Below, piece after piece: positions 1 through 4,986 of a DNA stretch of 5,453 bases (position 1 is its first letter; each line of letters opens with the position of its first letter). The DNA comes from Dehalococcoidia bacterium (GTDB lineage: Bacteria; Chloroflexota; Dehalococcoidia; JAUSJJ01): contig JAUSJJ010000276.1 in assembly GCA_030647705.1 (NCBI GenBank), forward strand, positions 1 through 5,453. Reading direction: 5' to 3'. The notes beneath the pieces are model-generated. The model made no database searches and was not told the origin of the DNA. It saw nothing but the letters and a program-made list of their open reading frames with translations. The position numbers and the translations under genes were made by a program.

Positions 1-494
1 AACGGAGGGCCGGCTTCGGGATACTGCGTTGGGTCGCCGGCTGCGTGGAAAGCCATGACGGTGGCATCATGGATGGCGATGTGATCGGGATGCCGGTATC
101 CGCCGATGGGGTCTGAGGTTATGACTACCTGGGGCCTGAACTCCCTCAGGGCCTTGACCACGCGGCCCGCAACCTCTTCGACCGGCGCGGCTGCCAGCGC
201 CTGAGGATGTTTATTGTCCACTGACCCGGGCATGCCCGAATCCCGGTAGCCGAGGTAGATAACGTCTGTCAGTCCTAGCACCTCTCCAGCGCATTTCAGC
301 TCGGCCCATCGCAAGTCCCCGGGTGAGGCGAACCCCCGCAAGTGCTCAGGACTGATTGACCCTGCTTCCCCGCGCGTGGCGCATGCGCAGTACACCTTGA
401 CGCCGGCAGCAGCGTAGTATGCCAGGGTGCCACCCAGTCCGAATGTCTCGTCGTCGGGGTGGGCTCCGACGTACAGGAGTGTTCTCTGGTTCAT
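1..494 (-). CDS. PIG-L/LmbE family zinc-dependent deacetylase, C-terminus beyond window
   Basis: I translated this by hand from the ATG at 494-492 on the minus strand; 164 codons stay open to the window edge. The protein begins MNQRTLLYVGAHPDDE. AHPDDE (residues 11-16) is the family signature, with H12 and D15 as expected zinc ligands and D14 as the likely general base. TRGEAG follows at 40-45, GYRDSGMPGS at 82-91 and HPDH at 135-138, where H138 is the expected third zinc ligand. The family hydrolyses N-acetyl groups on sugars and similar small molecules (GlcNAc-inositol in MshB, GlcNAc-PI in PIG-L, bacillithiol precursors in BshB). The DSGM block resembles the MshB/Mca side of the family, but the substrate cannot be named. 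It is probably cytoplasmic, as no signal peptide is visible. The start is fixed because AHPDDE normally lies about 10 residues from the N-terminus. No proper Shine-Dalgarno precedes it, and the promoter leaves almost no leader. It is divergent from the crotonase gene. Confidence 0.93.
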   Translation of the reverse strand, partial: MNQRTLLYVGAHPDDETFGLGGTLAYYAAAGVKVYCACATRGEAGSISPEHLRGFASPGDLRWAELKCAGEVLGLTDVIYLGYRDSGMPGSVDNKHPQALAAAPVEEVAGRVVKALREFRPQVVITSDPIGGYRHPDHIAIHDATVMAFHAAGDPTQYPEAGPP

Positions 495-502
495 AAGCTT
501 TC

Positions 503-530
503 ATCATACACTCTGTGATAGAGATGTCAA
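503..530 (-). promoter_or_regulatory. Near-consensus sigma70 promoter for the PIG-L gene
   Basis: On the minus strand, TTGACA (530-525, 6/6 match) and TATGAT (508-503, 5/6) are separated by 16 bp. Initiation about 7 bases past the -10 box would fall near 496-497, only 2-3 bases before the ATG at 494. The mRNA would then be leaderless or nearly so. This is pattern matching only, with no experimental start site. Confidence 0.72.
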
Positions 531-632
531 CACCGTGATGCCTCTGCATGGGTCCGTAATCCGTCGATTCTTTGCATAGCTCAAAGGTTTTTGATAGTCG
601 GATGGCCTTCTCCCCAGAGGTGTTTTCCCTTA

Positions 633-652
633 CCCCAGGCTGAAGCCCGGGG
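633..652 (+). repeat. Hairpin 1 of repeat copy A (TGAA loop)
   Basis: Arms CCCCAGGC (633-640) and GCCCGGGG (645-652) flank TGAA (641-644), giving 7 of 8 pairs. The equivalent hairpin in copy B (3120-3139) has all 8 pairs and the same loop in the element orientation. No T-run follows, so it does not look like an intrinsic terminator. Confidence 0.85.
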
Positions 653-686
653 CATAGATTGGGGCATAGACACTTGTGATGCCATG

Positions 687-706
687 CCCACGGCTGAAGC
701 CGTGGG
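687..706 (+). repeat. Hairpin 2 of repeat copy A (TGAA loop)
   Basis: This is a perfect 8-bp stem, CCCACGGC (687-694) with GCCGTGGG (699-706), closed by TGAA (695-698). It shares the core GGC-TGAA-GCC with hairpin 1, so the two palindromes are probably related. The equivalent in copy B carries the complementary loop, TTCA, in the element orientation. Confidence 0.88.
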
Positions 707-742
707 TGGGAATCCACCGAGCGTCGAACGCGTCCACTCTTC

Positions 743-771
743 TTGACGAAACCTGGGGTGGAGTGTAACAT
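743..771 (+). promoter_or_regulatory. Sigma70-type promoter for the crotonase gene
   Basis: TTGACG (743-748, 5/6) is followed after exactly 17 bp by TAACAT (766-771, 4/6). The predicted start near 778 leaves a leader of about 50 bases before the ATG at 829. The promoter lies just outside the end of repeat copy A, so the repeat is upstream of it and not part of the transcript. Confidence 0.6.
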
Positions 772-828
772 ACGCTCGAATTCGTCTGTTCTACTACGGC
801 CTGCCAAGTCCACATTGGAGGGAAACGC

Positions 829-1662
829 ATGGATTACGAGACTCTGCTCTATCAAAAGGAAGACGGCATAGCGGTCATCACTATCAACCGTCCGGAAAGA
901 CTGAATGCCCTGAACAAGAAGCTCATGGATGTTGAACTTCCGGCGGCCGTCGACGCAATCGAAAAAGACCCCGAGGTCAGGTGTATGGTGATCACCGGCG
1001 CCAAGAGGCCGGACGGGCGTCCGGTGTTCTCGGTGGGAGGAGATATCAAGGAGTTCCGCAGCATAGGCTTCTTCGAGATGCTTGGGCCGGAGAACATCTT
1101 CGACCGCGCGGAAGCTATCTTCGATTGGTCCCAGCCGCTCCACGAAAGCGAGAAGGTGTTCGAGAGAATCGAGGCATCTCGCAAGCCTTCCATCGCCGCC
1201 ATCGACGGGCCATGCACTGCCGGGGGCATCGAGCTTGCCCTGAGTTGCGACATCAGGATAGTCTCAGAGACCGCTGAGGTCTCCGATCTGCACGTGAAGA
1301 ACATGGGACAGATCGGTGGTAGTGGGGCAACGCCCAGGCTGGCGCGACTGGTGGGGCCAGCCATGGCGAAGCTGATGGCGTGGACCGGCAAGGTCTACAA
1401 CGGCAGAGATGCGTTGACCATCGGGTTTGCTCAAGAATGCTATCCACCTGACAGGTACCTTGATGAAGCCAAGAAACTGGCCAAGTCCATCGCTTCAATG
1501 AAACCGGAGGCGGTGAGGACTGCCAAGTTCACCATCAACGCTGCTATGGATATGGACCTGCGCCAGGCGCTGAGGTTCTCTTATCTCTGCGCCTTTGCCC
1601 CTTACTACAAGGTGGCGCCGCCGGAACAGCCCGGGCAGGCGTTCGCCGACAAGAAGAAGTGA
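829..1662 (+). CDS. Enoyl-CoA hydratase/isomerase (crotonase) family protein
   Basis: The 277-aa protein has the normal length for a single-domain crotonase. It starts at an ATG six bases after GGAGGG (817-822). INRPERLNALN (19-29) is the N-terminal family motif. FSVGGDIKEF (67-76) and IDGPCTAGGIELAL (125-138) form the CoA-binding and oxyanion-hole regions. E135 aligns with the first catalytic glutamate of rat enoyl-CoA hydratase (Glu144). The second (Glu164) appears to be missing: the matching stretch reads SDLHVKNMGQIGG (152-164), with His155 or Val156 in its place. The family binds acyl-CoA thioesters and stabilises an enolate; members hydrate, isomerise, hydrolyse or decarboxylate. Loss of the second acid argues against calling this a hydratase by default. 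About 20 extra residues (81-105, rich in Phe, Glu and Trp) sit in the variable specificity loop. It is cytoplasmic, with no targeting signal. It converges with the FMN/Fe-S oxidoreductase gene. Confidence 0.93.
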   Translation: MDYETLLYQKEDGIAVITINRPERLNALNKKLMDVELPAAVDAIEKDPEVRCMVITGAKRPDGRPVFSVGGDIKEFRSIGFFEMLGPENIFDRAEAIFDWSQPLHESEKVFERIEASRKPSIAAIDGPCTAGGIELALSCDIRIVSETAEVSDLHVKNMGQIGGSGATPRLARLVGPAMAKLMAWTGKVYNGRDALTIGFAQECYPPDRYLDEAKKLAKSIASMKPEAVRTAKFTINAAMDMDLRQALRFSYLCAFAPYYKVAPPEQPGQAFADKKK

Positions 1663-1701
1663 GGGTCTACTCAGCGAGGCAACGGTACCCCTGCGTCTGA
1701 A

Positions 1702-2916
1702 CTATGAGGCCTCTATGGCAAGGGCGTCTGCCGGGCAGATGGTGACGCAGACACCGCACCTCTCGCAGGCCTCGTTGTCGATGCTGGGCAGGCCGCTTGC
1801 CATCACTATGGCCTCGTAGATGCAGGAGACGCATCTGCCGCAGCCGGTGCACTGTACTTCATCGAGCGCGAGGCGCACGGCCTCGCGAGGGCCGGTTGTC
1901 TGATCGTACCGGGCAAGGAATTCCTTCACATTGTAAATGTGAGGCGCCGCCAGCCCCACCATGTCTGACGCCCGCTTGTAGCCCTTGCGCTCCATGAAGC
2001 CGGCCAGTCCCTTGAGGATGTCCCCAAAAACACGGTACCCGTGGTATTGCACCGGGCTCTCCAGTGCGGCCAATGTGGCGCCGCACATCATGCGCTCCAC
2101 CGCGTCCTTCCAGGTCCAAATGCCGCCGCTGCTCATGATCTGCAACTTGCTGTTGACGGCTGAAAGATATGTGGCGTAGTTGGCGGGCCCCCTCAGCCAG
2201 TGTCCGTAGCCGAACGGCAACGCCATCGGCGGCCTCGCTGTTTCGATGTCGAGAAAGGTGGCCCTGAGGTCGCTGTAGACGTGTACTGCCGGCATGCCCA
2301 GTTTCTGCATAGTCCGGAGGTCTCGCAGCCAGAACACGTCATGGTTGAAGCCGAGCTTGATCCAGAATGGGACCTTGAGGCGCCCCTTGAGCGCTTCGAT
2401 CGCCACGGGTATGGACCTCTCCACGAAATCCACCGAGGCCGACGGCTTCATCGAAAGGCCGCAGTTGCAGCAGACTTCAATGGCATCGGCGCCCGCTGCC
2501 TCCATCTGCAGGGCCATCCGTCGCAGCGTCTCCGGCGCAGGCGGCGACACCGGCGGGAACGGGGGCATCCCTGTCCATGGGCCCATGAAGTAAAGGCTGC
2601 CTATCAGCCGGGCATCCTCTCTGTCCGCCAGTGGCCTTGAAACGCTCAAGCATTCGGCGGCCTGCTCCGGGGTTAACAGGCCTGAAAAGCAGTGCATCAG
2701 ACCGCCCCGTTCTCCGAGCTTGTCCAGGAACCAGTTGCCCGGGCGGGGCAAGAGCTGGTTCTCCTTATCCAGGCCCACGCTCTTGACCGTCACCGCGCCG
2801 GCGCCATGTTCGATGCAGCGTCTGATGGTGGCGGGGGTCGAAGCGATGGGCCCGGAGGCAGCGACGATGGGGTTCTTCAGTCTCAAACCTGCAAAGTCAA
2901 TACTCAGGTCAACCAT
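1702..2916 (-). CDS. Dihydroorotate/dihydropyrimidine dehydrogenase-like FMN protein with C-terminal ferredoxin domain
   Basis: The 404-aa protein starts at ATG 2916-2914, eight bases after a strong GGAGGAGG (2932-2925). Residues 1-310 look like an FMN-binding TIM barrel of the DHOD/PreA class. FAGLRLKNPIVAASGPI (8-24) is the entry motif, TVKSVG (43-48) follows, PFWIKLGFN (183-191) carries the likely FMN-contacting lysine K187, and SSGGIWTWKDAVERMMCGA (262-280) is the phosphate-binding end. Residues 350-404 form a ferredoxin-like domain. Cluster II is a standard C384-C387-C390-C394-Pro. Cluster I is C356-C359-C362-C365, with only two residues before its last cysteine and no proline. The usual active-site NLSCPH segment is replaced by VCCNCGLS (148-155). 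In PreA and DPD this arrangement passes electrons between Fe-S clusters and FMN. No PreT-like partner lies in the window, and pyrimidine metabolism is not supported. I infer a ferredoxin-linked oxidoreductase of unknown substrate. It is cytoplasmic. Confidence 0.88.
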   Translation of the reverse strand: MVDLSIDFAGLRLKNPIVAASGPIASTPATIRRCIEHGAGAVTVKSVGLDKENQLLPRPGNWFLDKLGERGGLMHCFSGLLTPEQAAECLSVSRPLADREDARLIGSLYFMGPWTGMPPFPPVSPPAPETLRRMALQMEAAGADAIEVCCNCGLSMKPSASVDFVERSIPVAIEALKGRLKVPFWIKLGFNHDVFWLRDLRTMQKLGMPAVHVYSDLRATFLDIETARPPMALPFGYGHWLRGPANYATYLSAVNSKLQIMSSGGIWTWKDAVERMMCGATLAALESPVQYHGYRVFGDILKGLAGFMERKGYKRASDMVGLAAPHIYNVKEFLARYDQTTGPREAVRLALDEVQCTGCGRCVSCIYEAIVMASGLPSIDNEACERCGVCVTICPADALAIEAS

Positions 2917-2973
2917 TGGTTTGGCCTCCTCCGGCGGGCATCATCTGCCGTGAACGGGTCTGTGTGTCGTTAG

Positions 2974-2982
2974 ATTATACCA
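2974..2982 (-). promoter_or_regulatory. Extended -10 promoter for the FMN/Fe-S oxidoreductase gene
   Basis: On the minus strand the sequence reads TGGTATAAT, a perfect TATAAT (2979-2974) with the extended-10 TG one base upstream (2982-2981). The best -35 candidate (CTGTCG, 16 bp upstream) matches only 3/6, which is usual when an extended -10 is present. Initiation near 2967 gives a leader of about 50 bases to ATG 2916. Confidence 0.68.
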
Positions 2983-3049
2983 CGTTGCGCCTGATCGACA
3001 GGTGTGAGGCGTGGGGCCGTTGATTCCCGTGAGCAGGAGAACAGCGGGC

Positions 3050-3220
3050 CCATAATCCGTGGATTCCCACCCACAGATGAAGCCGTGGGCAGGGCATCGC
3101 AGTCCGCCACAGGCGGATGCCCCAGGCTTCAGCCTGGGGTACGGAAAAGACCTCTGGGGTGAAGGCCATCCGATTGCCGAACAATTCTGAGCTGTGCAAA
3201 GAACCCATGGATTACAGCGG
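3050..3220 (-). repeat. Palindrome-rich intergenic repeat, copy B (inverted relative to A)
   Basis: This is the second copy of the repeat at 551-720, on the opposite strand; the firm core is 3059-3215. It contains a perfect 8-bp hairpin with TTCA loop as read on plus (3120-3139), a hairpin TCCGCC/GGCGGA with an ACA loop (3103-3117), and an imperfect CCCAC/GTGGG hairpin (3070-3089). The ends form imperfect terminal inverted repeats: AATCCGTGGATTC at 3054-3066 matches the reverse complement of 3201-3213 at 11 of 13 bases. ACAGCGGGCC occurs exactly at 3041-3050 and 3214-3223. It fills the gap between the oxidoreductase promoter and the carboxylase promoter, ending about 10 bp before the latter's -35 box. 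No protein-coding content is credible. Confidence 0.88.
3120..3139 (-). repeat. Hairpin 1 of repeat copy B (perfect 8-bp stem)
   Basis: CCCCAGGC (3120-3127) pairs fully with GCCTGGGG (3132-3139) around TTCA on the plus strand (TGAA on the element strand). It corresponds to 633-652 in copy A. No T-run follows on either side. Confidence 0.87.
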
Positions 3221-3231
3221 GCCTGCAGCCA

Positions 3232-3260
3232 TTGACCCGCAACTGCGCGGCAACTACAAT
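3232..3260 (+). promoter_or_regulatory. Strong sigma70-type promoter for the carboxylase gene
   Basis: TTGACC (3232-3237, 5/6) and TACAAT (3255-3260, 5/6) are separated by exactly 17 bp. Initiation would be near 3266-3268, so a GTG at 3266 would sit at or before the RNA 5' end. This supports translation from the ATG at 3311, with a leader of about 44 bases. Confidence 0.72.
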
Positions 3261-3291
3261 AGCGCGTGACCCGCCCGGCGCTTCAATCCAA

Positions 3292-3299
3292 AGAGGAGG
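3292..3299 (+). promoter_or_regulatory. Shine-Dalgarno deciding the start of the carboxylase beta subunit
   Basis: AGAGGAGG lies 11 bases before ATG 3311. The spacing is slightly long but the match is strong. The upstream alternative GTG at 3266 has no comparable site. Confidence 0.7.
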
Positions 3300-3310
3300 T
3301 CGCAGAGCAT

Positions 3311-4876
3311 ATGGAGGAAAGGATAGCCAAACTCAGGGCTGTCAGGCAGAAGGCCATCGAAGGCGGAGGCCAGGACAAGATTGCCAGGCAGCACGAACGG
3401 GGGAAGCTCACTGCCCGGGAGAGGCTGGCGCATCTTCTGGACCCGGATAGCTTCGTGGAGCACGACATGCTGGTCGGCCACGAGACGGGCGGGCCGGGCG
3501 ATGGTGTGGTCAGCGGGCATGGTATGGTCGATGGCAGGGTGGTCAGCGTGTATTCTCAGGATGCGACAGTTGCTGGCGGTACCATCGGCGCTCTCCACGG
3601 CAGGAAGATATACAAGGCGGTGGAGAGGGCGCTCGAGATGAGGGTGCCGTTTATCGGCCTCAATGACTCACCGGGGGCCCGGGCTGAAAGCAAAGACCAG
3701 ATGGCTGCTCAGTACGGCGTGGGAAGCGAGAAGACGGGCAGGTCCATCTTCATGCCGCACGTGCAGGCTTCAGGCGTGGTGCCTCAGATATCGGCGATAC
3801 TCGGGTCGTGCGCTGGAATCGCAGTGTACGCGCCTGCGCTCACGGACTTCATCTTCATTGTGGACAGGATCGGCCAAATGTTCATCACCGGGCCCAGGGT
3901 GGCCAAATCGGTACTTGGGGAGGACGTGACCGCCGAAGCTCTGGGTGGCGCACGCATTCACTCCCAGGTCTCCGGAGTGGTCGATTTCAGGACACGCTCG
4001 GAGGAGGAGTGTTTCACTGTGATGCGAAAGCTGCTCGGCTTCCTGCCTCCGAACAACGAGGAGCTTCCGCCAGTGCTCAACGGCGGCGATGACCCCGACC
4101 GCCTGGACGATGATATTTCCGCGATAGTACCCTCCGATCCCAGGAAAGCCTATGACACGCGGCAGATCATTGCCCGTCTGGCTGACAACGGCGACTTTCT
4201 CGAAGTGAAGGCTGAGTTCGCCCGTGAGGTGGTGGTCGGCTTCGGACGGCTGGATAGTCATACGGTCGGTTTTGTGGCTAACCAGCCGATGGTCGCCGGA
4301 GGCGCTCTCACCGTGGACAGTTCCGACAAGCAGGCCAGGTTCATCCGGTTCTGCGATGCTTTCAATATCCCCCTGGTGTTGCTGGTGGATACCCCCGCAT
4401 ATATGCCGGGGACCAGACAGGAGCAGGCCGGAATCATCCGGCACGGCGCCAAGGTGCCTTATGCGTTGTGCGAAGCCACCGTGCCCAGAATCGTGGTGAT
4501 GGTGCGTAAGTGCTATGGGGGCGGTTGGCTGGGTATGGGGGTCATCGCCGGGCTGGGGACGGACCTCGTGCTCGCCTGGCCCAGCGCGGAACTGGGGATC
4601 ATGGGCGCGGAGCAGACGGTTGACCTGATACATGACAGGGAAATAGCGGCGGCGGAGCATCCGCAGGAGCTCAGGGAACAACTCATCCGCGAATACAGGG
4701 AGAAATACAGCAACCCACTCGCCCTGGTCTCATCTGAGTGTGTGGTAGGTGTCCACATCGATGACGTCATCGAGCCGCGGGAGACCAGGAGGCGATTGAT
4801 CAGGGAGATGCGGCTGCTGCGTACCAAGAAGCGGCCAGTGCAGTATCCCAGGAAGCACGCCAACATGCCTTTGTGA
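3311..4876 (+). CDS. Acyl-CoA carboxylase carboxyltransferase (beta) subunit, PccB/MmdA-like
   Basis: From ATG 3311 the protein is 521 aa, the usual length for PccB, AccD5 or MmdA. The N-terminus MEERIAKLRAVRQKAIEGGG is typical; a GTG at 3266 would add 15 atypical residues. The fold is two crotonase-like halves. Key segments are HERGKLTARERL (28-39), NDSPGARAES (118-127), GSCAGIAVYAPALTDF (165-180), FITGPRVAKSVLGEDV (191-206), VDTPAYMPGTRQEQAGIIRHGA (359-380, around the second-half active site), RKCYGGGW (399-406) and MGAEQTVDLI (431-440). The oxyanion-hole pairs are G169-I170 and G404-G405, where PccB has Gly-Gly and Gly-Ala. L407 aligns with Asp422 of Streptomyces coelicolor PccB, a known substrate-selectivity position. 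The enzyme moves CO2 between carboxybiotin and an acyl-CoA, or the reverse in decarboxylases. No biotin carboxylase, biotin carrier or membrane decarboxylase subunit is in the window, so its partners and substrate are unknown. ridA follows 110 bp downstream. Confidence 0.94.
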   Translation: MEERIAKLRAVRQKAIEGGGQDKIARQHERGKLTARERLAHLLDPDSFVEHDMLVGHETGGPGDGVVSGHGMVDGRVVSVYSQDATVAGGTIGALHGRKIYKAVERALEMRVPFIGLNDSPGARAESKDQMAAQYGVGSEKTGRSIFMPHVQASGVVPQISAILGSCAGIAVYAPALTDFIFIVDRIGQMFITGPRVAKSVLGEDVTAEALGGARIHSQVSGVVDFRTRSEEECFTVMRKLLGFLPPNNEELPPVLNGGDDPDRLDDDISAIVPSDPRKAYDTRQIIARLADNGDFLEVKAEFAREVVVGFGRLDSHTVGFVANQPMVAGGALTVDSSDKQARFIRFCDAFNIPLVLLVDTPAYMPGTRQEQAGIIRHGAKVPYALCEATVPRIVVMVRKCYGGGWLGMGVIAGLGTDLVLAWPSAELGIMGAEQTVDLIHDREIAAAEHPQELREQLIREYREKYSNPLALVSSECVVGVHIDDVIEPRETRRRLIREMRLLRTKKRPVQYPRKHANMPL

Positions 4877-4973
4877 GCGATGTGCTGGCTCCGGACCGCC
4901 TTCTCCTCCCGGGAACGGGAGACCGACAGGGTAAGATAGGCGGAGCTAGCTATCGAACAAGAAGTCGAAGTGG

Positions 4974-4980
4974 AAGGAGA
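4974..4980 (+). promoter_or_regulatory. Shine-Dalgarno deciding the RidA start
   Basis: AAGGAGA sits six bases before ATG 4987. The frame stays open back to a GTG at 4873 that overlaps the carboxylase stop, but the 38 extra residues are Arg/Gly-rich and unlike any RidA N-terminus. Confidence 0.85.
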
Positions 4981-4986
4981 TTATCA

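Larger units (their letters stand above)
551..720 (+). repeat. Palindrome-rich intergenic repeat, copy A
   Basis: This noncoding segment aligns with the reverse complement of 3050-3220. The firm homologous core runs from 556 to about 717. By hand I count roughly 17 differences in the first 100 columns and 5 in the last 34. A variable stretch of about 25 bases lies between them. Copy A has two hairpins: CCCCAGGC/GCCCGGGG around a TGAA loop (633-652, one A-C mismatch) and a perfect CCCACGGC/GCCGTGGG around another TGAA loop (687-706). A nonpalindromic block at 599-627 (GGATGGCCTTC, CCCCAGAGGT, TTTTCC) is also strongly conserved. It begins about 20 bp behind the PIG-L -35 box and ends about 25 bp before the crotonase -35 box. 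It may be a MITE- or REPIN-like non-autonomous element. No transposase is visible here, and I see no convincing target duplication around this copy. Confidence 0.88.
3041..3223. mobile_element. Possible MITE-like insertion: copy B with 10-bp flanking direct repeats
   Basis: The exact 10-mer ACAGCGGGCC lies at 3041-3050 and 3214-3223 and brackets a 163-bp segment with imperfect terminal inverted repeats and internal palindromes. This is the layout of a small non-autonomous transposable element with a target duplication. One caution is that weak similarity to copy A seems to continue past 3215 (GTAATCC, then a gapped CTGCA match near 3224-3228 and 544-548). The right-hand 10-mer could therefore belong to the element. 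Copy A lacks comparable flanking repeats. Confidence 0.45.

Noticed and set aside
562..727. CGTCGA at 562-567 and 722-727 as a target duplication for repeat copy A
   Set aside because: The left copy lies inside the conserved element, the match is only six bases, and it does not correspond to the 10-bp repeat around copy B.
346..1143. 265-codon open frame on the minus strand across the PIG-L start, the repeat and the crotonase 5' end
   Set aside because: It overlaps two well-supported genes and a repeat, has no recognisable motif and no ribosome site; it is an accidental open frame in GC-rich DNA.
852..1391. 179-codon open frame antisense to the crotonase gene
   Set aside because: It is a shadow of a gene with full crotonase motifs; its low-complexity Ser/Ala/Met composition is typical of antisense translation.
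1663..1701. Bidirectional terminator between the convergent genes
   Set aside because: I see no stable palindrome or T-tract in these 39 bases; termination must occur elsewhere or by Rho.
2975..3208. 77-codon minus-strand open frame lying across repeat copy B
   Set aside because: It consists almost entirely of repeat sequence, has no Shine-Dalgarno, and the matching frame in copy A is broken by an indel and stop. Kept only as a coding-relic question in the findings.
551..3223. CRISPR array or IS200/IS605-type insertion remnant
   Set aside because: The two repeats are far apart and inverted, with no spacers. The GC-rich hairpins loosely recall IS605-family ends, but no TnpA or TnpB remnant is readable.
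3266..3310. Upstream GTG start extending the carboxylase by 15 residues
   Set aside because: The predicted transcription start is at about the same base, no ribosome site precedes it, and family members begin at the MEERI-like sequence encoded from 3311.
3770..4681. 303-codon open frame antisense to the carboxylase gene
   Set aside because: The plus-strand carboxyltransferase is motif-complete across this whole span; the antisense product is rich in His, Arg and Gly with no family features.
4906..4921. Hairpin CTCCC/GGGAG between the carboxylase and ridA as a terminator
   Set aside because: It has only five base pairs and no T-run; it would not reliably stop transcription.
4873..4986. GTG start overlapping the carboxylase stop, adding 38 residues to RidA
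   Set aside because: RidA proteins are about 128 aa and begin near the MAKEIIVPKN segment; ATG 4987 has a strong Shine-Dalgarno at the right spacing.
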